Shown here in pieces: positions 34,624 through 43,631 of a DNA stretch of 64,000 nt. A program made the position numbers and the translations under genes. The notes below the pieces were generated by a model that ran no database searches, was not told the origin of the DNA, and saw only the letters and a program-made list of their open reading frames with translations. Within the stretch, counting starts at the first letter, position 1. Each line of letters starts with the position of its first letter. Source of the stretch: Paraburkholderia caribensis (lineage in GTDB: Bacteria; Pseudomonadota; Gammaproteobacteria; Burkholderiales; Burkholderiaceae); NCBI RefSeq assembly GCF_002902945.1, contig NZ_CP026101.1:3286001-3350000 (forward strand). The letters are read 5' to 3'.

Positions 34624-35346
34624 ATGAAATTAAAACAGGCCTTGGGGGTCGCGGCACTCGCTTGCATAACAACCACAGCGCACGCGCAATCGGCCGGCAG
34701 TTTCTTCGTTACAACAGGGTGGTTCCATCTCGCGCCTCAGTCCAGTAGTGACCCGCTGAGAGAGACAAACGTCAACGGCACGCCCGTCAATATCACTGTG
34801 CCCAACACGGGCGCCACACTCGGCAGCGGCGACACCATCGGTTTCACCGGAGGTTACTTCGTCACCGACCATATCGCCACCGAGTTCGTGATCGGCGTAC
34901 CGCCGCAATTCGACCTGCACGGCAGCGGCGCATTCCAGCAATATGGCAAGCTCGGCTCAGCAAAACAGTGGAGCCCGACGCTGCTGTTCAAGTACTACTT
35001 CAACCAGCCGCAAGCGAAGTTCCGTCCGTATCTGGGCTTGGGTGTGAGCCGCGTCTCGTTCACCGACGAGCACATCACGAACGGTGCTTTCGAAGCCAAC
35101 GTACTTCATGGTCCGACCACGGTAACAACGGATAGTTCGTGGGAGCCCGTGTTTAATGCCGGCTTCACGTACGCGTTCACCGACCACTGGTTCGCGGGCT
35201 TCTCGATCTCGTATCTGCCGCTCTCGACGACCGCCAAGCTGAACACCCAGGCGCAGACTCCCATCGGTACCGTCAACGTGCAGTCGGAAACGAAGATTCG
35301 TCTGAACCCGATCGTCACGTATGTGAACCTCGGTTACCGGTTCTAA
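34624..35346 (+). CDS. OmpW-family outer-membrane protein
   Basis: 240 residues with signal peptide (MKLKQALGVAALACITTTAHA, cleavage after THA) and an eight-stranded barrel pattern. Motifs include GYFVTDHIATEFVIGVPPQF, LLFKYYF, FRPYLGLGVSRVSF and the C-terminal VTYVNLGYRF ending in Phe as barrels require. The ATG has GGAGGAG upstream. OmpW proteins are small-hydrophobic-molecule channels. A clear terminator follows at 35381. Confidence 0.92.
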   Translation: MKLKQALGVAALACITTTAHAQSAGSFFVTTGWFHLAPQSSSDPLRETNVNGTPVNITVPNTGATLGSGDTIGFTGGYFVTDHIATEFVIGVPPQFDLHGSGAFQQYGKLGSAKQWSPTLLFKYYFNQPQAKFRPYLGLGVSRVSFTDEHITNGAFEANVLHGPTTVTTDSSWEPVFNAGFTYAFTDHWFAGFSISYLPLSTTAKLNTQAQTPIGTVNVQSETKIRLNPIVTYVNLGYRF

Positions 35347-35380
35347 CACAACAGGGTAGACGAGATTTTCGGGCTTGAAC

Positions 35381-35413
35381 AACGCCGATCTGCAAAAGCG
35401 CGTCGGCGTTTTT
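35381..35413 (+). terminator. terminator after the OmpW gene
   Basis: An 8-bp stem AACGCCGA/TCGGCGTT (35381-35388 and 35403-35410) runs into five T. The rest of 35414-35678 holds no gene that I can support. Confidence 0.8.
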
Positions 35414-35678
35414 CCATGCGATCACGATACCTGTATGTACACGCCTTCGTCTCCGACGGATCGCGACATCATTCCCGCCATACACGCCGCCGCCCGTTGT
35501 AAATTTGACTGAAACGGGCGCGCCAGCGGTGCAATTTCTGCCGCATGCGGCATGCATCGGTCCAGTGGGAGCGTCTGTGTGGATCAGATCGCCGGGGCGG
35601 GCATCGAAGTTGCGTCAGAGGATACTTCCCGCGCTGTGTTGCGGGGACACTCAAACTACCCTCATCGACGGAGCGACC

Positions 35679-36062
35679 ATGACTGCACTTCCTAACACGC
35701 GAGATGCCCTGGGCGAATCCTGGACCACGGCTGGACGTCGTGCGCGACGCATTGCGCGCCACAGTCGACATGCCGCAGAAGATATTGCAAGCGAACTGCG
35801 CACCCTGATGACCGAACTCGAGAATACGCTCGGAGACGGCACGCAAGCGGACGCCGCGGTGCTGCGCACGCAAATGCGCAAACGCCTCGATGAAGCGCGC
35901 ACACGTCTGAACGACACGCGCGATGCGATGCGCGAGCGCGCCGAAGCGGCAATCCACGATGCCGACGATTACGTGCATGAAAATCCGTGGCGGACGATTG
36001 CCATTGTTGGTGGCGTCGCGCTGATCGCAGGCGCCCTGCTTGCGCGAGGCGGCTCGCGCTGA
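35679..36062 (+). CDS. DUF883 (ElaB/YqjD-like) membrane-anchored protein
   Basis: 127 residues from the ATG at 35679 with GGAG upstream. A long charged amphipathic helix (residues 20-95, rich in Arg, Glu, Ala) is followed by YVHENPWRTIAIVGGVALIAG, the C-terminal membrane anchor of the family with its HENPW motif, and a final RGGSR. Relatives tether ribosomes or respond to stationary phase or osmotic stress; that role is only inferred here. The frame extends upstream to 35505 without a good start. Confidence 0.88.
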   Translation: MTALPNTRDALGESWTTAGRRARRIARHSRHAAEDIASELRTLMTELENTLGDGTQADAAVLRTQMRKRLDEARTRLNDTRDAMRERAEAAIHDADDYVHENPWRTIAIVGGVALIAGALLARGGSR

Positions 36063-36251
36063 CGCACGCGGCGCCGGGCTGGACCTCGGATAGTTGCGCA
36101 GCACGGGCACGGCGCGTGACTGCGCGCCGCTTCCCTTCGATATGTCGAGCCGGGCGAGCGGAAGTTCGCGCGCGCGGCATCGTTGCGCAGACTGCTGACG
36201 TCGCGGTTCGCGCGGCTCTGGCAGCGTTGTCAGGCGCGAGAAGTCACTACG

Positions 36252-37472
36252 TCAATCGCCGTCTACGATGAACAGTCGCTGGTATTCCTTCGAAGCGTAG
36301 CGGTCCGTCATGCCCGCGATGTAATGCGCGATGAGGCGTGGCTGCTTCGCTGCGTCCGGCGTCTGGTAGGCGGGCGGCAGCAGGCGGGGATCGTCGATGA
36401 ACGCGTCGAACAAACCGGCGATCACCCGTTGAGCCTTGTTGGCCATCCGCATGACGCGATAGTGGCGATACAGGTTCTTGAAGAGAAACCGCTTGAGCTG
36501 TGTGGCCTGCGCAGCGACAGCGTCGCTGTGCGCGACGAGCGGCGGCGCGCGGCGCACGTCGTCCAGCGACGCGGGCGCATGCTGCGCAATATTGCGCGTG
36601 GTCGTGTCGATCAGATCGACGATCAGCGTGTTGATGATGCGCCGCACCGTCTCGTGAATCAGCCGGCGCCCCTCGATCTGCGGATAGTCGCGCCGCGCTG
36701 CGTCGTAGTGCGTGTGCCATAGCTCGACTTCGGCGAGCTGCTCGATCGTGAGCAACCCCGAACGCAGACCGTCGTCCACGTCGTGGTTGTTGTATGCGAT
36801 TTCGTCGGCGAGATTGGCGATCTGCGCTTCGATCGACGGTTGGCGCCCTTGCAAAAAACGCTCGCCCAGTTCGCCCAGACGCCGGGCGTTTTCGCGTGAG
36901 CAATGCTTGAGGATGCCTTCGCGCGTCTCGAAGCACAGGTTAAGGCCGTCGAACGCACCGTAATGCTCTTCGAGATCGTCGACGACGGCGAGACTCTGCA
37001 AGTTGTGCTCGAAGCCGCCGTAGTCTCGCATGCATTCGTTGAGCGCATCCTGCCCGGCATGGCCGAACGGCGTGTGTCCGAGATCGTGTGCCAGCGAAAT
37101 CGCCTCGACGAGATCTTCGTTCACGCGCAGATTGCGCGCGACAGAACGCGCGATCTGCGCGACTTCGAGACTATGCGTGAGCCGTGTGCGAAACAGATCG
37201 CCCTCGTGATTCACGAAGACCTGGGTCTTGTACTCGAGCCTTCGGAAAGCGGTCGAATGAACGATGCGGTCGCGATCCCGTTGAAATTCTGTGCGCGCGC
37301 TCGGCGGGGCTTCGTGATGGCGCCGGCCGCGCGATTGGGAAGAATGCGCGGCATACGGCGCGAGGTGCGCTTCGAGCGCGGCGATGGTGGGCAGCGATAC
37401 GACGCCGGTAACGGGCGTGACCGAAGCGGCGTCGAGTGATTCGCTCAGAGGGTCGCTGCGTATTTCACTCAC
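36252..37472 (-). CDS. dgt: dGTPase (deoxyguanosinetriphosphate triphosphohydrolase)
   Basis: 406 residues with an HD domain: RRLEYKTQVFVNHEGDLFRTRLTHSLEV gives the first His, and SLAHDLGHTPFGHAG the HD pair near residue 135. It hydrolyses dGTP to deoxyguanosine and triphosphate. The start codon is GTG. The order aroK-aroB-dgt is usual in beta- and some gammaproteobacteria, and the 57-bp gap to aroB suggests co-transcription. Confidence 0.93.
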   Translation of the reverse strand: MSEIRSDPLSESLDAASVTPVTGVVSLPTIAALEAHLAPYAAHSSQSRGRRHHEAPPSARTEFQRDRDRIVHSTAFRRLEYKTQVFVNHEGDLFRTRLTHSLEVAQIARSVARNLRVNEDLVEAISLAHDLGHTPFGHAGQDALNECMRDYGGFEHNLQSLAVVDDLEEHYGAFDGLNLCFETREGILKHCSRENARRLGELGERFLQGRQPSIEAQIANLADEIAYNNHDVDDGLRSGLLTIEQLAEVELWHTHYDAARRDYPQIEGRRLIHETVRRIINTLIVDLIDTTTRNIAQHAPASLDDVRRAPPLVAHSDAVAAQATQLKRFLFKNLYRHYRVMRMANKAQRVIAGLFDAFIDDPRLLPPAYQTPDAAKQPRLIAHYIAGMTDRYASKEYQRLFIVDGD

Positions 37473-37529
37473 CGATATCTCCGAATCAGATGCGACGGCC
37501 GCTGTCTGGCGGGGCCGCTGCGCTTCGCG

Positions 37530-38621
37530 TCAGGTGCCGACGCTGGCGTCGAGCGTTTGGAGCACCGCCTCGTCGGGGGCGCGGGTAATCAGTGTGTCGC
37601 CGAAACGCTTCAGCAGGATGAACTTGATTTCGCCCGCCTCCGCCTTCTTGTCGACGCGCATCAGATCGACGTAGCGCGCCGCGCCGAGCGTGGGTGCCTG
37701 AACCGGAAGATGCGCAGCCTCGATGACGGCGACCAGCCGCTTGCGCGCGGCTTCGTCCAGATGGCCGAGACGCACGGACAGGTCCGCCGCCATTACCATC
37801 CCGCAGCCCACCGCTTCGCCGTGCAGCCACTCGCCATAGCCGAGCCCCGCTTCGATCGCGTGACCGAACGTATGCCCGAAGTTGAGGATGGCGCGCAGAC
37901 CGCCTTCACGCTCGTCGGCCGCGACGACGGAAGCCTTGATCTCGCACGACCGCTTGACCGCTTCGGCAAGCGCTTCCGGCTCACGGCGATTGAGCGCCTC
38001 GATGTTCGCTTCGATCCAGTCGAAGAACGTTGCGTCGGCAATCGCGCCCGTCTTGATGACTTCCGCGACCCCCGCCGCCAGTTCGCGCGGCGGCAGCGTG
38101 CGCAGCGCGCCGATATCGGCGATCACCGCTTGCGGCTGGTAGAACGCGCCGATCATGTTCTTGCCGAGCGGATGGTTGATGCCCGTCTTGCCGCCGACCG
38201 ACGAATCGACCTGCGACAACAGCGTGGTTGGCACCTGGATGAACGGCACGCCGCGCATGTAGCAGGCCGCCGCGAAACCCGTCATGTCGCCGATCACGCC
38301 GCCGCCGAGCGCGATCAGCGTGGTCTTGCGATCGGCCCGCGCGCCGAGCAGCGCGTCGAAGATCAGGTTCAGCGTTTCCCAATTCTTGTGCGCCTCGCCG
38401 TCAGGCAGCACGACCGTCGTCACGTCCTTGCCGAGCGGCGCGAGCGCCTTGCGCAGGGTGTCGCCGTACAGGGGATCGACCGTCGTGTTGGTGACGATCG
38501 TCACCGACGCGCCGCGAATATGCGGCGTGAACAGTTCGCTGCGGCCGATCAGATCGGCGCCGATGTGTATGGGATAGGCGCGCTCGCCCAGTTCGACGTT
38601 GACGGTAATCATGGAATTCAT
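37530..38621 (-). CDS. aroB: 3-dehydroquinate synthase
   Basis: 363 residues. NAD- and metal-site motifs are present: LPDGEAHKNWETL, ALGGGVIGDMTGFAAACYMRG, TTLLSQVDSSVGGKTGINHPLGKNMIGAFYQP and NFGHTFGHAIE with the zinc His. It makes dehydroquinate from DAHP in the shikimate pathway. The ATG at 38621 or that at 38612 could start the protein. It lies 7 bp after aroK. Confidence 0.97.
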   Translation of the reverse strand: MNSMITVNVELGERAYPIHIGADLIGRSELFTPHIRGASVTIVTNTTVDPLYGDTLRKALAPLGKDVTTVVLPDGEAHKNWETLNLIFDALLGARADRKTTLIALGGGVIGDMTGFAAACYMRGVPFIQVPTTLLSQVDSSVGGKTGINHPLGKNMIGAFYQPQAVIADIGALRTLPPRELAAGVAEVIKTGAIADATFFDWIEANIEALNRREPEALAEAVKRSCEIKASVVAADEREGGLRAILNFGHTFGHAIEAGLGYGEWLHGEAVGCGMVMAADLSVRLGHLDEAARKRLVAVIEAAHLPVQAPTLGAARYVDLMRVDKKAEAGEIKFILLKRFGDTLITRAPDEAVLQTLDASVGT

Positions 38622-38628
38622 CTCGCCA

Positions 38629-39180
38629 TTATGACGTAGCAGGCTTGGCGACGCCCGCCATCTCGAGCTGCATCAGCACCATGTTGACGAGCCCGTTGAC
38701 GGACGGACGGCCCGTTTCGATCACGAAATGGGCGCATTCGCGGTAGAGCGGATCGCGCACTTCATAGAGGGCTTCGAGGCGCCCTTTCGGGTCTTCGGTC
38801 TGCAGAAGCGGCCGGTTCTTGTCGCGGCGCGTGCGCAGCCAGAGGTCGTGCGGATTGGCGCGCAGATAGACGACGATGCCGTGCGCTCGCAGCGCGTCGC
38901 GGTTTTCCGGGCGCAAGACCGCGCCGCCGCCCGTCGCGAGCACGATGCTTTCGCGTCCGGTGAGTTCGGCGATCACTTGGGCCTCGCGGTCGCGAAAGCC
39001 CGATTCGCCTTCGAGTTCGAAGATCACCGGGATGCGCGCACCCGTGCGCGCCTCGATTTCATGATCGGAGTCGAAGAACGGGCGATCCAGCCGGCGCGCC
39101 ACGGCCCGGCCCACGGTGGTCTTACCTGCCCCCATGAGCCCTACAAAAAAAACGTTGGCGTGTGCGTCCCGCGGTTGCAA
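38629..39180 (-). CDS. aroK: shikimate kinase
   Basis: 183 residues with P-loop GLMGAGKTTVG (residues 14-24), shikimate-site DSDHEIE, GFRDREAQV and TGGGAV, and the LID RDKNRPLL. No ATG exists before the P-loop, so translation must start at the TTG at 39180, which has AGAGGA about 4-9 bases upstream. It is 7 bp from aroB and 137 bp after pilQ. Confidence 0.95.
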   Translation of the reverse strand: MQPRDAHANVFFVGLMGAGKTTVGRAVARRLDRPFFDSDHEIEARTGARIPVIFELEGESGFRDREAQVIAELTGRESIVLATGGGAVLRPENRDALRAHGIVVYLRANPHDLWLRTRRDKNRPLLQTEDPKGRLEALYEVRDPLYRECAHFVIETGRPSVNGLVNMVLMQLEMAGVAKPATS

Positions 39181-39317
39181 CTTATCCTCTGGCTAATCCG
39201 GTGTAGTTCGTGCGGCAGCTTACTGGCAAAGCGCCTGCCTTGTCGAGCCTGACGGCCGGAGCGGCTGCCGCCGATCATGCTTTCGGCCCGCGCCCATGGC
39301 GCTTTCCCGACGATCCG

Positions 39318-40901
39318 TCAATTTGTCTGCACAACCCTCGGGGTGATGAAAACGACGAGTTCGCTGGTCAGATCGCGGTGGGCGCGATGCCGGAAAAGCG
39401 CGCCCAAAAGCGGTATTTTGCCCAGGAGCGGCACGCGCGTCACATCATCGCGGTCGTCCGACTCGTAGATTCCGCCAATCGACACCGTTCCGCCGTCCTC
39501 CACCTCGACGCGCGTCTGCACATGTTTGGTGTTGATGGCGGGCCCCGACGCCGTCTGCTCGCCGACACTGTCCTTCGCGACGTCGAGATCCAGCACGACC
39601 CGGCCGTCCGGCGTGATTTGCGGCTCGACCTCCAGTTTGAGGCTGGCGCGGCGAAACTGCACGCCCGACACGCCCTGCCCGACTTTCGCCTGATACGGCA
39701 GTTCGGTGCCCTGCTCGACGATCGCCTTCATCCGGTCCGCCGTCACCACGCGCGGACTGGACACGATTCTTCCGAGCCCTTCCGCTTCGAGTGCGCTCAA
39801 CTCGATGTTCACGAGCCGCGTCGCCTGCGCGGCGAACAGCGTGAAACCCGCCGTGGCCGCGTCGAAGCCGGAGATCGGCCGCGCCGACAGATCGTAGATC
39901 GCGCCCTCCTTGCCGCCGACGACACCAATCGCCTTGCCGTCTTCGTTCGTGGCGAGCATCGACAGTTTCACGCCGAGGTTGCGCGAAAAACCCTTCTCCG
40001 CTTCGACGATGCGCGCCTCGATCAGCACCTGACGCGTCGGCCGGTCGAGCGACGCGATCAGTTCCGCGATCTGCGCGAGGCGCGCATCGAGATCGGTGAC
40101 GAACAGCAGATTGGTGCGCGGGTCGGCCATCGCCGCGCCGCGTTTGGACAACACACGCTGATTGCCCGACGCCGTCAGCAGCTTGCGCAGTTCTTCGGCG
40201 TGCGCGTAGTGCAGCTCGAAAGTGCGGCTCGCGAGCGGCTCGAGCTCGGCGGCGCGTGCATGCGCTTCGAAGCGCTGACGCTCGCGCGCCGCCAGTTCGG
40301 ACAGCGGCGCGACCCAGATCACGTTGCTGCGCTGCTCCATCGCGAGGCCGTTGACGTCGAGCAGCGTATCGAACGCGGCGCGCCACGGCACGTTGTCCAG
40401 ATGCAGCGTGACCGCGCCGCGCGCCTTGTCGCTGGCGACGATATTCAGGCCGGTGAATTTCGCGAACGCGCCGAGCACCGCACCCAGTTCGGCGTGCTGG
40501 AAATGCAACGTAATCGGGCTGTCCGCGGGAATCGACGGCGAGGCGTTCGTGCTCAGACGCGCGGCGGGCGGAAGCGGCACGGGCGGGCCTTCCAGCGGCT
40601 CCGTGCGCGCTTCGTCCTGGCGTTTCGGTTCGGTTTCGACGCGCGCGGCGGAAGGCGGTTGTGCCGCATCCCGCGCCGGGTCCGTCTCGCGCCCGGCCGC
40701 GCCCGCTTCATCGGTTGCATCCGGCGTGAACGGATTGGCGACGTCCGTCGTCACCACGCGCGGCAACGGCGGCATGCCGGCGGGTGTGAGCGCCTCGTCG
40801 AACGGCATGTCGGCGGGAAGCGGCGGCAACGATGCGCGCGCTGCCATGGCGACGAAAGCAGCACACGCGAGCATCGAGCGCATGACATTGAGCCGCATCA
40901 T
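39318..40901 (-). CDS. pilQ: type IV pilus secretin PilQ (short form)
   Basis: 527 residues from the ATG that overlaps the upstream stop (ATGA). A signal peptide (LACAAFVAMAARA) precedes a Pro/Ala-rich linker of about 110 residues, then the STN-type ITLHFQHAELGAVLGAFAKF domain, an N1 domain, and the secretin core ending in VPLLGKIPLLGALFRHR and SELVVFITPRVV. Typical PilQ has AMIN domains at the N-terminus; I see none here. It forms the outer-membrane pore for the pilus. Confidence 0.92.
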   Translation of the reverse strand: MMRLNVMRSMLACAAFVAMAARASLPPLPADMPFDEALTPAGMPPLPRVVTTDVANPFTPDATDEAGAAGRETDPARDAAQPPSAARVETEPKRQDEARTEPLEGPPVPLPPAARLSTNASPSIPADSPITLHFQHAELGAVLGAFAKFTGLNIVASDKARGAVTLHLDNVPWRAAFDTLLDVNGLAMEQRSNVIWVAPLSELAARERQRFEAHARAAELEPLASRTFELHYAHAEELRKLLTASGNQRVLSKRGAAMADPRTNLLFVTDLDARLAQIAELIASLDRPTRQVLIEARIVEAEKGFSRNLGVKLSMLATNEDGKAIGVVGGKEGAIYDLSARPISGFDAATAGFTLFAAQATRLVNIELSALEAEGLGRIVSSPRVVTADRMKAIVEQGTELPYQAKVGQGVSGVQFRRASLKLEVEPQITPDGRVVLDLDVAKDSVGEQTASGPAINTKHVQTRVEVEDGGTVSIGGIYESDDRDDVTRVPLLGKIPLLGALFRHRAHRDLTSELVVFITPRVVQTN

Positions 40902-41812
40902 TCGACGGCCTCCGCAAGCGTCAGCGAATACGAGCTGCCATCGCGCTTTGCAAACGTGAGGGCGCGTGCATCGACATGCGCAACCCGCTCTTCGCCCCAC
41001 TGTTGCCCCGGTTCGAGCGTCTCTGCGTTGTCGCCCGCTTCGATCAGCGCGAGACCTCGCAGGCGGTCGGCCAGAAGCCCGACCAGCCGCATCGATGACG
41101 AAGCGTCCCCCTGGACCGACGCAAGCGCCGCAGGTTGAAACGGATCGTAGAACACGATCTCTTCGTCGGGATCGAACGCGTCAGGATCATCGCGCACCGT
41201 TCGACGCGTGACATCCCGCACTGGATGAACCGCGCTGAACGAATGCAGCGTCGCATTGATTGACAAGACCTCGCCCTGACGCTTGAGCGTCACGTCTTCA
41301 GGCACCACGAGGACGGGCAAACCCGCAAGCCCTTCCAGAAAATCGACGACATGATCGAAGTCGGCTTGAGCCGTCACATGCAGCGGACGCATGGCGTCGA
41401 ATCCGCTACCCGTGACGACGCCCGGCTCGATTGCGAGCAGCGTCACCTCGTTGCGCGCCGCAAGCTGTGAGATCACGCGTATGTCGTCGGCCGAGGTCCA
41501 GTTCGAAGGCATCGGCGCGACGCTTGCCTCCCGACGCAATGCAGGCAACTGCGTGACGACCGCTTCCGCTTCGCCCAGCTTGCCCTGCGCCGCCGATAAC
41601 ATTTCGCGGCTGGCCTGGACTCCGCTCATATCCGTGGCGAGCCATGCATTCGCGCCGAGCACGAAGGCAGCCACAGCTATGCACAATGCGACGGCCCAAC
41701 GTCGTCGCACGCTCCATGCTTCGAGTGGCACGCGCAAGCGCTCGACCAGCGTGTGGCCGAACCGCTCGCGCGTCGTTGGCATGCCGATGCGGCCAGCAAT
41801 AGTCGTGTTCAT
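40898..41812 (-). CDS. pilO/pilP: PilO-PilP fusion protein
   Basis: 304 residues. Residues 38-60 form one membrane segment, followed by a coiled coil and a PilO-like ferredoxin-type domain (LHVTAQADFDHVVDFLEGLAGLP, VPEDVTLKRQGEVLSI) to about residue 195. Residues 210-304 look like the PilP beta domain: FYDPFQPA, LVGLLADRLRGLALIEAGD and LEPGQQWGEERVAHV. Normally these are two genes, with PilP as a lipoprotein tethering PilMNO to PilQ. There is no second lipobox, so the PilP part is held through PilO. It overlaps pilN and pilQ by four bases each. Confidence 0.82.
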   Translation of the reverse strand: MNTTIAGRIGMPTTRERFGHTLVERLRVPLEAWSVRRRWAVALCIAVAAFVLGANAWLATDMSGVQASREMLSAAQGKLGEAEAVVTQLPALRREASVAPMPSNWTSADDIRVISQLAARNEVTLLAIEPGVVTGSGFDAMRPLHVTAQADFDHVVDFLEGLAGLPVLVVPEDVTLKRQGEVLSINATLHSFSAVHPVRDVTRRTVRDDPDAFDPDEEIVFYDPFQPAALASVQGDASSSMRLVGLLADRLRGLALIEAGDNAETLEPGQQWGEERVAHVDARALTFAKRDGSSYSLTLAEAVE

Positions 41813-42420
41813 TGCTTCCCTCTCGTGTTCTGATGCGCCTCTGCCTGCGCCCGTTTTTTCTCAGGCGGCCCGTCCCATTTCAGATGGGCTTTGATTTCGA
41901 ACGCCGACGATGCCTCCGTTGCGCCCGTCGCCCGACGCATGTCGCTCAAGTCGGAGTCCTTCACGCCTTTCAACGCGGCGAGGCGGTTCAGCCACGCCGC
42001 CGACGCTGCATGATCGGAAGACGCGGCAAGCAGTTCCGTATCCCATCCGCGTTGCCGCAACTGCCTGACGGCGACAGCCTCGGACGACTCCCGGCCCAAC
42101 GCATCGAGCAGATCGAGCAGGTGCATGAGCGGTTCGGAAAGCGTCGCGGCGCGCTCGTTTCTCAGACGCTCCTCGCGTGCCTCGCCCACGAGCCGCGTGT
42201 GTTCGGCAAGCGGCGGCGCAAGCACGGCAAGGCGTTGCTCGATCGCCGCGCGCTGCCTGTCGATACGCACCCGCTCGAACGCCTGCCACACCATCAGCAA
42301 TGCCACAGCGGTGCAACCACACAGCGTCGCACTCGTCCATTCGACATAGCGGCGCCGGCGCGCGAGCCGCGCATCGCGCTGCCGGTGCGGCAACAGATTG
42401 AAACCGTGGGCGAAGGTCAT
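41809..42420 (-). CDS. pilN: type IV pilus assembly protein PilN
   Basis: 203 residues. The cytoplasmic tail FNLLPHRQRDARLARRR matches the INLLPWR-type motif that binds PilM. A membrane helix follows (residues 29-46), then a periplasmic coiled coil and ferredoxin-like domain. It overlaps pilM and the PilO-PilP gene by four bases (ATGA) on each side, so the operon is tightly coupled. Confidence 0.9.
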   Translation of the reverse strand: MTFAHGFNLLPHRQRDARLARRRRYVEWTSATLCGCTAVALLMVWQAFERVRIDRQRAAIEQRLAVLAPPLAEHTRLVGEAREERLRNERAATLSEPLMHLLDLLDALGRESSEAVAVRQLRQRGWDTELLAASSDHAASAAWLNRLAALKGVKDSDLSDMRRATGATEASSAFEIKAHLKWDGPPEKKRAQAEAHQNTRGKQ

Positions 42421-43376
42421 TGCGTCACGCCCCGCAATGCAAGACCGAAGGCGACCGCGAACGAAGGCTCATGCAACAGCTCCGAGTCGGGTATCACGTT
42501 GCCGTCGCTGAGTGAAGAACAGTCGAACGGCAACACGGAACAGCCCAGCACATCACCGACATCGGCAAGTGAAAAGCACACGCCATCGAGCAATTCGATT
42601 TCGCCGCCCACCAGCGCGCACACGTTCAGGTTGTTTTCCGCGAGATCGCGCAACGCGTCGGCGACGCACGAATATTCAGGCGACGGGTAACGGATTTCTT
42701 CCGCGATCGTTTCCCCTTCGACGCGCCAGCCGTACACGCCATCGCTGCCGATCCAGATCGCCGCATACGGCTCGTGCAGCTCGAGTTCGAAAGTCGCGGC
42801 GTGACGCAGCGCGCGCAACGCCGCATGCGGCTCGACGTCGACCGTGGTCAGCGTCACGCCTGCCATGGCCGCGCTTTCGATGCGCGCTTCGAGATGCGCG
42901 CGCGCCGTCGCGGCAATCGACACCCTGCCAGGATTCGACGGCGACTCGTCGACGTACCAGTCGACGGCGAGCGCGTGACGCTCGATGCCCGCAACGCGCT
43001 CGGCTTCCATCAGCACCGTGGGCTCGAGTGACGCACCCGAACCACGCGGCCCGCTCACGTGATTGATGGGGAGATGCGCCGTGAAGGTCGCGGAGCCCGG
43101 AATCGCCATTGCGCATCGCAGTGCCGCCGACATGCATTGCTGGGGCACCCGACAGAATGCCTCGGACACCGCGCGCGCCACCGCTTGCCGGTCCACGATC
43201 TCCGCGCCAGCCATCGCGCCCGGCGCGAGCGGCTCCAAAGCAATGCATTCGATGCGCACAGGTCCCGCCTTTCGCGCGCTGCCGCTCAACGCCACGATCC
43301 TCACCGCCTGCGCACCGACATCGATGCCGACTGCCTGACGCCGCATCGCCATTCGTAACGAGTCTTTCAACGCCAT
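42417..43376 (-). CDS. pilM: type IV pilus assembly ATPase-like protein PilM
   Basis: 319 residues of the actin-like PilM family: VGIDVGAQAVRIVALSG is the phosphate-1 loop, PGSATFTAHLPI and MEAERVAG follow, and FGLALRG closes the domain. I chose the ATG at 43376 because GGGAGGA lies 6-12 bases upstream; the frame continues to 43466 without such a signal. PilM is cytoplasmic and binds the PilN tail. It is the first gene of the pil operon, divergent from mrcA. Confidence 0.9.
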   Translation of the reverse strand: MALKDSLRMAMRRQAVGIDVGAQAVRIVALSGSARKAGPVRIECIALEPLAPGAMAGAEIVDRQAVARAVSEAFCRVPQQCMSAALRCAMAIPGSATFTAHLPINHVSGPRGSGASLEPTVLMEAERVAGIERHALAVDWYVDESPSNPGRVSIAATARAHLEARIESAAMAGVTLTTVDVEPHAALRALRHAATFELELHEPYAAIWIGSDGVYGWRVEGETIAEEIRYPSPEYSCVADALRDLAENNLNVCALVGGEIELLDGVCFSLADVGDVLGCSVLPFDCSSLSDGNVIPDSELLHEPSFAVAFGLALRGVTQ

Positions 43377-43600
43377 TCCATCCTCCCTCAGATACCAACG
43401 GAAACTGAAGGCCCGCGGCATCCGGAGAAACGCGGGCAACGGAAGGCATTCTGCGCAGCGCGGCACACAGGCGAAATTCAGCCGAATGGCTAATGGTCGG
43501 GTGACGGATATCCGGCGACAATCAAAGGCACTACAGTGTTCTCATAGCCGTGCGGACCGCGTCGGCCGTAAGCACGCCGAAAGCTGGCGGGTCGGGCGGC

Positions 43601-43606
43601 TATAAT
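43601..43606 (+). promoter_or_regulatory. possible -10 box for mrcA
   Basis: A consensus TATAAT lies 26 bases before the mrcA ATG. No good -35 is visible. The rest of the 255-bp divergent region should also hold the pilM promoter, which I cannot place. Confidence 0.35.
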
Positions 43607-43631
43607 CGCGGGACCGTTTTCTGGTGTTCAT

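Noticed and set aside
39210..41138. 642-codon plus-strand frame across pilQ
   Set aside because: Shadow of the secretin gene with basic low-information protein.
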